A stretch of DNA of 33,697 bases from Candidatus Evtepia faecavium. GTDB lineage: Bacteria; Bacillota; Clostridia; Oscillospirales; Oscillospiraceae. The stretch is from contig DXDK01000043.1 of assembly GCA_019115545.1 (NCBI GenBank), positions 1 to 33,697 of the forward strand. Direction: 5' to 3'. The notes beneath the pieces are model-generated. The model saw nothing but the letters and a program-made list of their open reading frames with translations. It was not told the origin of the DNA and searched no databases. The translations under genes were made by a program, and so were the position numbers. Below, one piece after another: positions 1-7,722 of the stretch (position 1 is its first letter; every line of letters begins with the position of its first letter).

Positions 1-1
1 G

Positions 2-235
2 CCCTCCGGCACCCGGGTGCCCTCGGGGGCCTATCGCAAGCCCGCCCCCAAACCCTCCCAGCCCATGCTGGCCCTGCGGAAGGGGGACATGGTCCGGCAC
101 TCCGCCTTTGGCACGGGGATGGTCCTCACCATCCAGCCCATGGGGGGAGACGCCCTCATCGAGGTGGCCTTCGACAACGTGGGCACCAAGCGCATGATGC
201 TCAAAGCGGCCTCCCAGTTCATGACCAAGCTCTAA
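2..235 (+). CDS. pcrA: ATP-dependent DNA helicase PcrA/UvrD, C-terminal end only
   Basis: This is the last 77 codons of a gene that begins before the window, so no start codon is expected here. The visible part is the small C-terminal Tudor-like domain of PcrA/UvrD helicases, recognised by the pattern GDMVRHSAFGTGMV, then an acidic/aliphatic strand, then a strand around VAFDNVGTKRMM. In this family the domain follows the SF1A motor core and binds RNA polymerase. The motor domains are outside the window, so the assignment rests on this tail alone. The stop is TAA at 233-235. A perfect inverted repeat follows 10 bases later and is shared with the convergent glycosylase gene. Confidence 0.75.
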   Translation, partial: PSGTRVPSGAYRKPAPKPSQPMLALRKGDMVRHSAFGTGMVLTIQPMGGDALIEVAFDNVGTKRMMLKAASQFMTKL

Positions 236-244
236 GCCATACCA

Positions 245-285
245 CATCGCCCCGGGCACGGGTTCAACCCGTGCCCGGGGCGATG
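245..285. terminator. Bidirectional hairpin between convergent pcrA and DNA glycosylase genes
   Basis: A perfect inverted repeat with 20-base arms (CATCGCCCCGGGCACGGGTT and its complement) around a central base at 265. It can fold as a very GC-rich stem with a loop of about five bases. It lies in the 58-bp gap between two convergent genes. No clear run of T follows on either strand, so it may act as a weak terminator or as a 3'-end mRNA stabiliser. Confidence 0.6.
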
Positions 286-293
286 CTTGTCCT

Positions 294-914
294 TCAAGGG
301 GCGATGCGGTACCGCCAGGGGAAATGGACCGCCTCCTCGGCATAGTCGATCCCCACCCGGGGGCCGGCTGTGATGGAAAAGGGGAGAAGGTCCTCCGGCG
401 GGGTCACCAGGCCCACGTCCTCCAGCCGGTCGCAGACGAAAAGGGCGTCCCCCAGCAGGGAGGCGCCGTTCTCCGCCCGGGTGAGGGAGAGGGCCCGGCA
501 CAGCTTCCCCGGCCCGTCCAGGAAGTGCTTCCGCTGGTAGGGGGAGAGCTGACCCATGCCCTTCCCATACCGGTTCCGGGCGAGAAGATCCGGGTTGCCC
601 CGGGCCTGCCCGCCCCGGAGGAGGACGGCGCAGGGTTCCCCCTCCGGCTCCGTCACCAGGTTCAGGCAGTGGTACATACCATAGATGAGGTAGATGTACA
701 CCGTCCCCGGCGGGGCGAAGAGGGGCTCCGTGCGGGGGGTGCGGCGGTAGTTGTAGGCGTGGCAGGCCTTGTCCACCCGGCCGATGTAGGCCTCGGTCTC
801 GGTGATGCGCACCACCAGGGGGACCCCGTCCTGGACGCGCACCAGGTACCGACCCAGCAGGTCCCGGGCCACCTGGCAGGTGTCCCGGTTATAGAAGGCG
901 GCGTCCAGCTTCAT
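294..914 (-). CDS. DNA-3-methyladenine glycosylase (AAG/MPG family)
   Basis: A 206-residue protein that excises alkylated purines such as 3-methyladenine in base excision repair. Family marks are ETEAY at residues 39-43 (it holds the catalytic Glu and a base-stacking Tyr), the strand-rich block VYIYLIYGMYHCLNLV, the GGQARGN turn after the CAVLLR strand, and GPGKLCRAL, the DNA-contact segment. The length matches compact bacterial AAG enzymes. The ATG at 914-912 overlaps the TGA of the upstream phosphopantetheinyl transferase by ATGA, so translation is coupled. An in-frame extension upstream of this ATG runs through the neighbour's coding region in another frame and is not real. Confidence 0.9.
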   Translation of the reverse strand: MKLDAAFYNRDTCQVARDLLGRYLVRVQDGVPLVVRITETEAYIGRVDKACHAYNYRRTPRTEPLFAPPGTVYIYLIYGMYHCLNLVTEPEGEPCAVLLRGGQARGNPDLLARNRYGKGMGQLSPYQRKHFLDGPGKLCRALSLTRAENGASLLGDALFVCDRLEDVGLVTPPEDLLPFSITAGPRVGIDYAEEAVHFPWRYRIAP

Positions 915-1414
915 GGGGCATCCCCCTCCTTCCAGCAGATCTCCCCCGGGGGCGGGGTGGGGGAGCAGACGCTGGCCCGCCACCCGGGGCCGCCGTAGGT
1001 CCCGAAGTGGAGCCCCGCTTCCGGGATCTCCGCCTTCCACAGGGGGCGCAGGCCCTGGCCGGTGTATTTGCACCAGGCCTCCCGCCGGGTCCACAGGGTA
1101 TAGAAGGCGGGCCAGCCGCCCCCCGCCGCCTCCCAGGCGGCATATTCCGCCGCCGTCAGGGCATACCGGGGAAGGGAGGCCCCCCGGGGGCGGAGCTGCT
1201 CGATGTCCACCCCCACCGGCAGGTGGGACAGGGCGCACAGGGTCAGCTGTCCGCTGTGGCTGAGGTTGAAGTGCAGCCCGGGGAACTGGGGGAAGTAGGG
1301 CTTGCCCCGCTCCGTCCTGGCCAGGGGGGGCAGGGCGCGAAACCCCCAGGTCTCCCCCAGGGCCCAGAGGAGGAGGGCAGCGGGGTCCCCGTCCCGGGAT
1401 CCATAGAGTTTCAT
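911..1414 (-). CDS. 4'-phosphopantetheinyl transferase superfamily protein (Sfp-like)
   Basis: A 167-residue protein expected to move 4'-phosphopantetheine from coenzyme A to a serine of a carrier protein. The magnesium-binding motif appears as VGVDIEQLRP, and the second motif as LWTRREAWCKYTGQGL, which matches the W-(T/S)-x-K-E-A-x-x-K core with Arg in place of the first Lys. The histidine-containing block FNLSHSG is also present. It is shorter than Sfp (about 224 residues), in the range of compact clostridial versions. ATG 1414 is chosen because GGGAGGTG sits 10 bases upstream; an in-frame ATG at 1432 lacks such a site. No carrier protein, PKS or NRPS gene is nearby, so the substrate is unknown; it might serve fatty-acid ACP. 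Confidence 0.85.
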   Translation of the reverse strand: MKLYGSRDGDPAALLLWALGETWGFRALPPLARTERGKPYFPQFPGLHFNLSHSGQLTLCALSHLPVGVDIEQLRPRGASLPRYALTAAEYAAWEAAGGGWPAFYTLWTRREAWCKYTGQGLRPLWKAEIPEAGLHFGTYGGPGWRASVCSPTPPPGEICWKEGDAP

Positions 1415-1477
1415 GGGAAAAACACCTCCCAAAGAGACATTCTTCCCCAGGAATTGCAGAAAAGCAGACAGAAAGGC

Positions 1478-1507
1478 TTGCCAATCCCTAGGGGAATGGA
1501 TTATAAT
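1478..1507 (+). promoter_or_regulatory. Sigma-A type promoter of murC
   Basis: TTGCCA (1478-1483), an 18-base spacer, then a perfect TATAAT (1502-1507). Transcription would start near 1514, giving a leader of about 87 bases before the murC ATG at 1601. The same bases read TATAAT on the minus strand (1505-1500), so a divergent start toward the transferase gene is possible, but no good -35 box is visible there. Confidence 0.65.
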
Positions 1508-1600
1508 AACAAGCTGATGCAGAAATTCCGAAGAGAAACGCCGGCCATTTGCCGCGTTTGGTCTATATTATAGCGGAAGGGAAAAGGTGTGTAAACCACA

Positions 1601-2986
1601 ATGGAAAAGGATCGAATCCATGATTACATTGTGCCCGGCAAGCGGGCGCATTTGGTGGGGATCGGCGGAGTGTCCATGTCCCCCTTGGCAGAAGTGCTCC
1701 ACGGAGAAGGCCTGATCATCACCGGCTCTGATATGAAAGAGAGCCCGGCGGTAGACCATCTCCGTTCCCTGGGCATCCCCGTGGTCATCGGCCACCGGGG
1801 GGAGAGTGTGGAGGGCAAGGACCTGGTGATCCGCACCGCCGCTGTCCACGATGATAACCCGGAGATCGCCGCGGCCCATGCCCTGGGCATTCCGGTGTTC
1901 GAGCGGGCCCAGGCCTGGGGATCCATTATGCGGCGGTATGAGAATGCCCTGTGCATCTCCGGCACCCACGGGAAAACATCCACAACCTCGATGTGTACCC
2001 ACATTGCCATGGCGGCCCGGATTGACCCCACGGTGATGATTGGTGGTACCCTCCCGATCCTGGGCACCGGCCACCGGGTGGGGAAGGGCAAAACCATCAT
2101 TTTAGAGTCCTGCGAGTACTGCAACTCCTTCCTGTCCTTTTATCCTACCGTGGCGGTGATCCTGAACATTGAAGCGGACCACCTAGACTTTTTCAAGGAC
2201 CTGGAGGATGTGGAGCACTCCTTCCGGGCGTTTGCTGACCTGGTGCCCCCAGGGGGTACCGTCCTGGCCAACGGGGAGGACGAGAACACCATGAAAGCCC
2301 TGGAGGGGAAGGAAGGGGTGCTCACCTTCGGCCTGGAGAAGGGCAACTTCCACGCCACGAACCTCACCTGGGACCACGGCTTCCCCACCTTTGACCTGGT
2401 GTGGGATGAAAAGCCCATGGCCCACATCACCCTCCAGGTGCCGGGGGAACACAACGTGAAGGATGCCATCGCCGCGGCGGCGGCCTCCCTGATCCTGGGG
2501 ATCCCCGGCCAGGCCATCGCCCAGGGGCTGAAGAACTTCCGGGGGGCCGGCCGGCGGTTTGAGTTCAAGGGGATGGTGAAGGGGGCCGCGGTCTATGACG
2601 ACTACGCCCACCACCCCGGCGAGCTGAAGGCCCTGCTGGACACCGCCTCCACCCTGGGGTACGACCGGGTGATCTGCGCCTTCCAGCCCCACACCTACAC
2701 CCGGACCCGGGCCCTGTTCCCGGAGTTTGTAGACGTCCTGCAGCAGCCGGACGTCACCTTTCTTGCGGAGATCTTCGCCGCCCGGGAGAAGAACGAGGTG
2801 GGCATCTCCTCCCAGGACCTGGCCGACGCCATCCCGGGGGCCAAGGTGGCCAAGGACTTTGCCCAGCTTACCGACTGGCTCTATGACCTGGCCCGGCCGG
2901 GGGATCTGATCCTCACCGTAGGGGCCGGAGACATCTTTACCGTGGGGGAGGCCCTGGTCCGCCGGGGCCAGGACCCCGCCCGCTGA
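1601..2986 (+). CDS. murC: UDP-N-acetylmuramate--L-alanine ligase
   Basis: A 461-residue cytoplasmic Mur ligase that adds L-alanine to UDP-MurNAc using ATP, the first peptide step of peptidoglycan precursor synthesis. The N-terminal nucleotide-sugar domain begins with GIGGVSMSPLA (from residue 20). The ATP-binding P-loop SGTHGKTSTT covers residues 120-129. The central domain shows ESCEYCNSFL and LNIEADHLDFF, and the C-terminal domain shows YDDYAHHPGE and FQPHTYTRT, both typical of MurC rather than MurD/E/F. Full length for the family. An AAGGTG-like site precedes the ATG. The gene has its own promoter and terminator and no other cell-wall gene beside it. Confidence 0.96.
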   Translation: MEKDRIHDYIVPGKRAHLVGIGGVSMSPLAEVLHGEGLIITGSDMKESPAVDHLRSLGIPVVIGHRGESVEGKDLVIRTAAVHDDNPEIAAAHALGIPVFERAQAWGSIMRRYENALCISGTHGKTSTTSMCTHIAMAARIDPTVMIGGTLPILGTGHRVGKGKTIILESCEYCNSFLSFYPTVAVILNIEADHLDFFKDLEDVEHSFRAFADLVPPGGTVLANGEDENTMKALEGKEGVLTFGLEKGNFHATNLTWDHGFPTFDLVWDEKPMAHITLQVPGEHNVKDAIAAAAASLILGIPGQAIAQGLKNFRGAGRRFEFKGMVKGAAVYDDYAHHPGELKALLDTASTLGYDRVICAFQPHTYTRTRALFPEFVDVLQQPDVTFLAEIFAAREKNEVGISSQDLADAIPGAKVAKDFAQLTDWLYDLARPGDLILTVGAGDIFTVGEALVRRGQDPAR

Positions 2987-2992
2987 ATGCCC

Positions 2993-3024
2993 CGCTGCGG
3001 AGGGTTTCCCTCCGCAGCGTTTTT
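2993..3024 (+). terminator. Intrinsic terminator after murC
   Basis: Perfect 12-bp stem CGCTGCGGAGGG / CCCTCCGCAGCG with a TTT loop, followed directly by TTTTT (3020-3024). It starts seven bases after the murC stop codon. Confidence 0.92.
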
Positions 3025-3057
3025 CCAGCTGGAGACCATGTTTGAGAGGGATGGAAT

Positions 3058-4047
3058 ATGGAAAGAATACCGATACACACGATCCCCGGCTTTTCCTTCG
3101 GCCAGGTGGAGGACCGGGCGGGGGGCACCGGCTGCACGGTGATCCTCTGCCCCCAGGGGGCGGTCACCGGGGTGGACGTCCGGGGGGGCTCCCCGGGCAC
3201 CCGGGACACCGACGCCCTGGACCCGGTGTGCAACCGGGAGGTGGTCCATGCCGTGGTCCTCACCGGGGGCAGCGCCTTCGGCCTGGACGCCGCCGGCGGC
3301 GTGATGCGCAAGCTGGAGGAGGAGGGCATCGGCCGGGACGTGATGGTGACGGTGGTGCCCAACGTGTGCGCCGCGGTCCTCTTTGACCTGAAATGCGGCG
3401 CCATGGACGCCCGGCCGGACGTGGCCATGGGCTATGCCGCCTGCCAGGAGGCCCTGCTGGGCAAGCCCTTCCAGGAGGGGAACTTCGGGGCGGGCACCGG
3501 CTGCACCATCGGGAAGATCCGGGGCCCCCAGTACGCCATGAAGGGGGGCATCGGCGCCTGCGCCTTCCGCCAGGGGGAGCTGATGGTGGGGGCGGTGGTG
3601 GCCTGCAACGCCATGGGAGACGTGGTGGAGAACGGCGCCATCCTGGCCGGGGCCCGGAACGACGACGGCACCGGCTTTGCCGGCACCGAGGACTGGCTCC
3701 TCCAGCACAGCCAGCGGCAGCGGGACATCTTCAGCGGCAAGCTGGTGGGGGAGAACACCGTCATCGGCTGCGTGGTCACCAACGCCGCCCTCACCAAGGC
3801 CCAGGCCGCCAAACTGGCCGCCGTGGCCCAGAACGGCATCGCCCGGGCCGTCCGCCCGGCCAACGCCACCTTTGACGGGGACAGCCTCTTCGCCATGTGC
3901 CGCGGCACTGTTCCCGCCGACCCAGACGCCGTGGGCATCCTGGCCGCCCGGGCGGTGGAGGAGGCCATCCGCCGGGGGGTCCGGGCCGCGGAGGGCCTCC
4001 ACGGCCGCCCGGCCCTCCGGGACCTGCCCTTTGCCCAGGAAACGTGA
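3058..4047 (+). CDS. P1 family peptidase (S58, L-aminopeptidase/D-esterase type)
   Basis: A 329-residue member of the DmpA/P1 family, Ntn-like hydrolases that mature by self-cleavage and remove N-terminal residues from small peptides, amides or esters. Family blocks in order are an N-terminal IPGFSFGQVEDRAGGTGCTV, the VVLTGGSAFGLDAAGGV loop, the glycine-rich NFGAGTGCTIGK, then IGCVVTNAALTKAQA, where T241-N242 marks the expected cleavage and nucleophile position. The length is usual. The start has only a weak GAGAGGG site seven bases upstream. The gene follows the murC terminator by 33 bases with no clear promoter, so read-through or a promoter inside murC is needed. It ends 23 bases before an M3 peptidase, probably in one transcript. 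Confidence 0.88.
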   Translation: MERIPIHTIPGFSFGQVEDRAGGTGCTVILCPQGAVTGVDVRGGSPGTRDTDALDPVCNREVVHAVVLTGGSAFGLDAAGGVMRKLEEEGIGRDVMVTVVPNVCAAVLFDLKCGAMDARPDVAMGYAACQEALLGKPFQEGNFGAGTGCTIGKIRGPQYAMKGGIGACAFRQGELMVGAVVACNAMGDVVENGAILAGARNDDGTGFAGTEDWLLQHSQRQRDIFSGKLVGENTVIGCVVTNAALTKAQAAKLAAVAQNGIARAVRPANATFDGDSLFAMCRGTVPADPDAVGILAARAVEEAIRRGVRAAEGLHGRPALRDLPFAQET

Positions 4048-4070
4048 ACCCATCAGGAAAGGAAGACGCT

Positions 4071-5789
4071 ATGCAAACCGTATCCGCATTACCCTATACC
4101 CGTATGTCCATTGAGGACTTCGGCCGGCAGATCCAGGCCGTCATCCAGCAGGTGAAGGAGGCCGCCTCCCCCCAGGAGGTCCTGGCCGCCCGGGACAAGT
4201 GCAACCAGCTGGTGATCCAGTGGCAGACCGCCGAGGCCCTGTCCTATATGCGCTACAGCATCAACACCGCCGACCCCTTCTACCTGGGGGAGAAGGACTA
4301 CTACGACCAGGTGGGCCCCCAGGCCCAGAACTACCTGCTGGAGTACACCCGCGCCATGCTGGCCACCCCCTTCCGCCGGGAACTGGAGGAGAGCGGCCAG
4401 ATCATCCCCCTGGTCTTCCGTTCCTTTGAGGTGGAGCTGAAGGCCTTCTCCCCGGAGATCGTGGAGGACATGGTGGAGGAGAACCGGGTGGTCAGCCAGT
4501 ACTCCCAGCTGATGGCGGGGATGGAGTTCGAGTTCCGGGGGGAAAAGCTCCCCCGGCCCATGCTGATGAAATACGCCAAGTCCCCCGACCGGGCCACCCG
4601 GCGGGAGGCCTATGCGGTCCTGGGGAAAACCCTCCAGGCCCACAGCGCCCAGCTGGACGGCCTGTTTGACCAGCTGGTCCACATCCGGGACCGGATGGCC
4701 AAGAAGATGGGCTATCGGAACTTCGTGGAGCTGGGCTACCACCGCATGGGCCGGCTGTGCTATGGCCCGGAGGAGGTGAAGGGCTTCCGGGAGAACGTCC
4801 GCCGGGACATCGTCCCCCTGGTGGCCCGGCTGCGCACCGAGATCGGCCAGAAGCTGGGGGTGGACACCCTCATGCTCTACGACTACGACCTCATCTTCCC
4901 GGAGGGGGACCCCGTTCCCCAGGGGGGTAAGGAGGCCATCTTTGCCGCCGCCCGGGAGATGTACCACAGCATGAGCCCGGAGACCGGGAAGTTCATCGAC
5001 TTCATGCTGGCCACCGAGGCCTTTGACGTGGAGGCCCGGAAGAACAAGTGGGGGGGCGGCTACTGCACCAGCTTCCCCGCCTATCACCAGCCCTTCATCC
5101 TGGCCAACTTCAACGGCACCGCCGGGGATGTGGACGTGGTCACCCACGAGGCCGGCCACGCCTTTGCCGACTACAAGACGGCGGACAACCGCTACGTGGT
5201 GGAGCTGGGGGTGGGGGGCATGGAGACCGCCGAGACCCACTCCATGAGCATGGAGTTTTTCGCCTGGCCCTATATGGAGCACTTCTTCGGGGCGGACGCC
5301 GGCCGGTACAAGTTCATGCACCTGCTGGACGCCCTGTCCTTCCTGCCCTACGGCACCATTGTGGACGACTTCCAGCGCCAGGTCTATGAAAACCCCGACT
5401 GGACTCCGGAGGAGCGCAAGGCCGCCTGGCGCCGCCTGGAGGCGGAGTTCCGCCCCCACCTGACCTTTGACGGCATCCCCTACCTGGAGGAGGGCACCCG
5501 GTGGCAGTACCAGATGCACATCTACGAGACCCCCTTCTACTATATCGACTACTGCCTGGCCCAGACGGCCGCCCTCCAGTTCCTCCTGGAGGCCCGGAAG
5601 GATTACGACGACGCCTTCCGGCGGTATGTCCGCTTCCTCTCCCAGGGCGGGGAGAAGGTGTTCACCGACCTGCTCCAGGAGGCGGGGCTGCGCTCCCCCT
5701 TCCAGGCCGGCGCCCTGCAGCAGGTGGCCCAGGAGAGCGAAGTCCTTCTGCGGCAGCTGGAGGAGCAACTCCCCGGGGCAAAGGCATAA
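4071..5789 (+). CDS. M3 family oligoendopeptidase (PepF-like zinc peptidase)
   Basis: A 572-residue metallopeptidase expected to cut short peptides in the cytoplasm. The zinc motif HEAGH lies at residues 359-363, followed about 25 residues later by ETHSMSMEFF, which carries the third zinc ligand. The N-terminal two thirds is the all-helical M3 cap, with FRSFEVELKAFSPEIVEDM and RDRMAKKMGYRNFVELGY typical of oligoendopeptidases. No signal peptide is visible. ATG 4071 is preceded by AGGAAAGGAAG; an open extension upstream to 3897 overlaps the P1 peptidase and is rejected. Its position after the P1 peptidase suggests joint peptide breakdown. Confidence 0.92.
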   Translation: MQTVSALPYTRMSIEDFGRQIQAVIQQVKEAASPQEVLAARDKCNQLVIQWQTAEALSYMRYSINTADPFYLGEKDYYDQVGPQAQNYLLEYTRAMLATPFRRELEESGQIIPLVFRSFEVELKAFSPEIVEDMVEENRVVSQYSQLMAGMEFEFRGEKLPRPMLMKYAKSPDRATRREAYAVLGKTLQAHSAQLDGLFDQLVHIRDRMAKKMGYRNFVELGYHRMGRLCYGPEEVKGFRENVRRDIVPLVARLRTEIGQKLGVDTLMLYDYDLIFPEGDPVPQGGKEAIFAAAREMYHSMSPETGKFIDFMLATEAFDVEARKNKWGGGYCTSFPAYHQPFILANFNGTAGDVDVVTHEAGHAFADYKTADNRYVVELGVGGMETAETHSMSMEFFAWPYMEHFFGADAGRYKFMHLLDALSFLPYGTIVDDFQRQVYENPDWTPEERKAAWRRLEAEFRPHLTFDGIPYLEEGTRWQYQMHIYETPFYYIDYCLAQTAALQFLLEARKDYDDAFRRYVRFLSQGGEKVFTDLLQEAGLRSPFQAGALQQVAQESEVLLRQLEEQLPGAKA

Positions 5790-5814
5790 CGTCCCCACAC
5801 TTCCCACACCCAGA

Positions 5815-5845
5815 GGCCGCCGGGAGAAATCCCGGCGGCCCCTTT
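5815..5845 (+). terminator. Terminator after the M3 peptidase gene
   Basis: Perfect 11-bp stem GGCCGCCGGGA / TCCCGGCGGCC with a GAAA tetraloop, 25 bases after the stop. The tail (CCTTTC) is only slightly T-rich, so termination may be partial. Confidence 0.7.
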
Positions 5846-5935
5846 CGGCCGGAAGGGAAACCGGGGCTTCCCCCTTCCCTTTGGCCGGCGGGTTTGGTAC
5901 AATAGAAACCGGTCCGCTTCCCAAGGGCCTCTCCC

Positions 5936-5964
5936 TTGACTTTCCGGGGCGGACATGCTACCAT
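5936..5964 (+). promoter_or_regulatory. Promoter of the acyl-CoA ligase / trpR-like / iorAB operon
   Basis: TTGACT (5936-5941), a 17-base spacer, TACCAT (5959-5964). Transcription would start near 5971. It lies between the preceding terminator and the acyl-CoA ligase start codon, and is the only strong promoter seen ahead of the four-gene operon. Confidence 0.7.
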
Positions 5965-5981
5965 AGTCCTATGCACTATGG
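5961..5981. promoter_or_regulatory. Operator candidate: perfect 7-7-7 inverted repeat over the -10 box and start site
   Basis: CCATAGT (5961-5967), a seven-base centre CCTATGC, and ACTATGG (5975-5981) form an exact inverted repeat. It covers the last bases of the -10 box and the expected transcription start. A protein bound here would block RNA polymerase, as expected for a repressor. The natural candidate is the TrpR-like protein encoded by the second gene of the operon; this link is inference. The half-site contains ACTAT, loosely like the ACTAG half-site of E. coli TrpR operators. Confidence 0.55.
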
Positions 5982-6044
5982 GTTTAAAGCTGTAAAGGTC
6001 CACGAAACCCTGTCAGCTGTTTTCGGCAACCCAAAGAAAGGACC
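5979..6044 (+). promoter_or_regulatory. Possible structured mRNA leader before the acyl-CoA ligase
   Basis: The leader of about 81 bases can form competing pairs. TGGGTT (5979-5984) pairs with AACCCA (6028-6033), enclosing AGCTG (5988-5992) with CAGCT (6014-6018). The alternative is GGTCC (5997-6001) with GGACC (6040-6044), which would cover part of the ribosome site AAAGGA (6037-6042). The pairs are short and no known riboswitch class is recognised, so this is only a candidate. Confidence 0.25.
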
Positions 6045-6051
6045 GTCCACC

Positions 6052-7686
6052 ATGCCTGTAACTGATTTTTTGGAACGCAACGTGAAGCTCTACGGGAACG
6101 AGACCGCCCTGGTGGAGCTCAACCCGGAGATCAAGGAGACCCGGCGGATGACCTGGAAGGAGTACGACCTCATCCAGCCCACCACCGACGAGCCCTATCG
6201 CCGGGAGATCACTTGGAACGTTTTTAACGAAAAGGCCAACCGGTTTGCCAACATGCTCCTCTCCCGGGGGGTGAAGAAGGGGGACAAGGTGGCCATCCTC
6301 ATGTACAACTGCCTGGAATGGCTGCCCATCTACTTCGGCACCCTCAAGGCGGGGGCCCTGGCGGTGCCCTTCAACTTCCGCTACTCCGCCGAGGAGATCC
6401 AGTACTGCGCCGACCTGGCGGAAGTCCAGGTGCTGGTCTTCGGCCCGGAATTCATCGGGCGCATCGAGAGCGTGGCGGAGAAGCTCAGTAAGGGCCGCCT
6501 GCTCATCTATGTGGGGGACAACTGTCCCACCTTTGCCGAGAGTTACCGGGAGCTGGCGGCGGACTGCTCCTCCGCCCCGCCCCAGGTCCTCATCACCGAC
6601 GACGACGACGGGGCCATCTACTTCTCCTCGGGCACCACGGGCTTTCCCAAGGCCATCCTACATAAGCACCGCAGCCTCACCCAGGCCGCGGAGATGGAGC
6701 AGAAGCACCACCAGATCACCCACGAGGACACCTTCCTGTGCATCCCCCCCCTGTACCACACCGGGGCCAAGTTCCACTGGATGGGCAGCCTCTTCGCCGG
6801 CAGCCGCGCCGTGCTGCTGAAGGGGACCTCCCCGGAGATCATCCTGAAGGCCATCTCCGACGAGCAGTGCACCGTGGTGTGGCTTCTGGTCCCCTGGGCC
6901 CAGGATATCCTGGACGCCCTGGACCGGGGGGATGTGAAGCTCTCCGACTACAAGCTGGACCAGTGGCGGCTGATGCACATCGGCGCCCAGCCGGTGCCCC
7001 CCTCCCTGATCCGCCGGTGGAAGGCCTACTTCCCCCACCACCAGTACGACACCAACTACGGCCTGTCCGAGTCCACCGGCCCGGGCTGCGTCCACCTGGG
7101 GATGGAGAACATCCACAAGGTGGGCGCCATCGGCGTCCCCGGCTACCGCTGGGAGGCCAGGATCGTGGACGAGCAGGGCAACCCCGTTCCCCAGGGGGAG
7201 GTGGGGGAGCTCTGCGTGAAGGGCCCGGGCCTGATGACCTGCTATTACAACAACCCCGAGGCCACCGCCGAGGTCCTGAAGGATGGTTGGCTCTACACCG
7301 GCGACATGGCCATGCAGGACAAGGACGGCTTCTACTTCCTGGTGGACCGGAAGAAGGACGTGGTGGTCAGCGGCGGCGAGAACATCTACCCCGTGCAGAT
7401 CGAGGACTTCCTCCGCACCAACGACAAGATCAAGGACGTGGCGGTCATCGGCCTGCCGGACAAGCGCCTGGGCGAGATCTGCGGCGCTGTCATCGAGCTC
7501 AAGCCCGGCGTCACCTGCACCGAGGAGGAGATCCAGGACTTCTGCATGGACCTGCCCCGGTACAAGCGGCCCCGGAAGATCATCTTCGCGGAGATCCCCC
7601 GCAACGCCACCGGGAAGATCGAAAAGCCCGCCCTGCGCAAGCGCTACGGCGCAGAGCACCTGGTGGCCCAGCAGAACAGAGCCTGA
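6052..7686 (+). CDS. AMP-forming acyl/aryl-CoA ligase (class I adenylate-forming enzyme)
   Basis: A 544-residue ANL-superfamily ligase that activates a carboxylic acid as the acyl-adenylate and then forms the CoA thioester. The ATP-binding loop FSSGTTGFPKA lies near residues 190-200, YGLSEST near 336, YTGD near 415, the hinge region with DRKKDVVVSGGENIYP near 430-445, and the catalytic lysine K522 in NATGKIEK. The full-length open frame extends further upstream, but ATG 6052 has AAAGGA 10-15 bases before it and gives the normal family N-terminus. It is first in an operon with a TrpR-like regulator and iorAB, which suggests an aryl acid substrate such as phenylacetate or indoleacetate; that specificity is inferred from context, not from active-site residues. 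Confidence 0.88.
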   Translation: MPVTDFLERNVKLYGNETALVELNPEIKETRRMTWKEYDLIQPTTDEPYRREITWNVFNEKANRFANMLLSRGVKKGDKVAILMYNCLEWLPIYFGTLKAGALAVPFNFRYSAEEIQYCADLAEVQVLVFGPEFIGRIESVAEKLSKGRLLIYVGDNCPTFAESYRELAADCSSAPPQVLITDDDDGAIYFSSGTTGFPKAILHKHRSLTQAAEMEQKHHQITHEDTFLCIPPLYHTGAKFHWMGSLFAGSRAVLLKGTSPEIILKAISDEQCTVVWLLVPWAQDILDALDRGDVKLSDYKLDQWRLMHIGAQPVPPSLIRRWKAYFPHHQYDTNYGLSESTGPGCVHLGMENIHKVGAIGVPGYRWEARIVDEQGNPVPQGEVGELCVKGPGLMTCYYNNPEATAEVLKDGWLYTGDMAMQDKDGFYFLVDRKKDVVVSGGENIYPVQIEDFLRTNDKIKDVAVIGLPDKRLGEICGAVIELKPGVTCTEEEIQDFCMDLPRYKRPRKIIFAEIPRNATGKIEKPALRKRYGAEHLVAQQNRA

Positions 7687-7722
7687 CGGAGTCAGAGGAT
7701 TGGAGAAAAGGAGGGCGGCAGC

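Noticed and set aside
1500..1507. Divergent minus-strand promoter using the same TATAAT
   Set aside because: A -10 box is present but no acceptable -35 box is found at 16-18 bases, so it is not listed as a feature.
4089..5924. A 611-codon antisense frame opposite the M3 peptidase
   Set aside because: Same shadow effect; the plus-strand gene has an HEAGH zinc site and normal start.
5467..6051. Upstream in-frame extension of the acyl-CoA ligase
   Set aside because: It crosses the M3 peptidase end, a terminator and the promoter; ATG 6052 has a ribosome site and gives the normal N-terminus.
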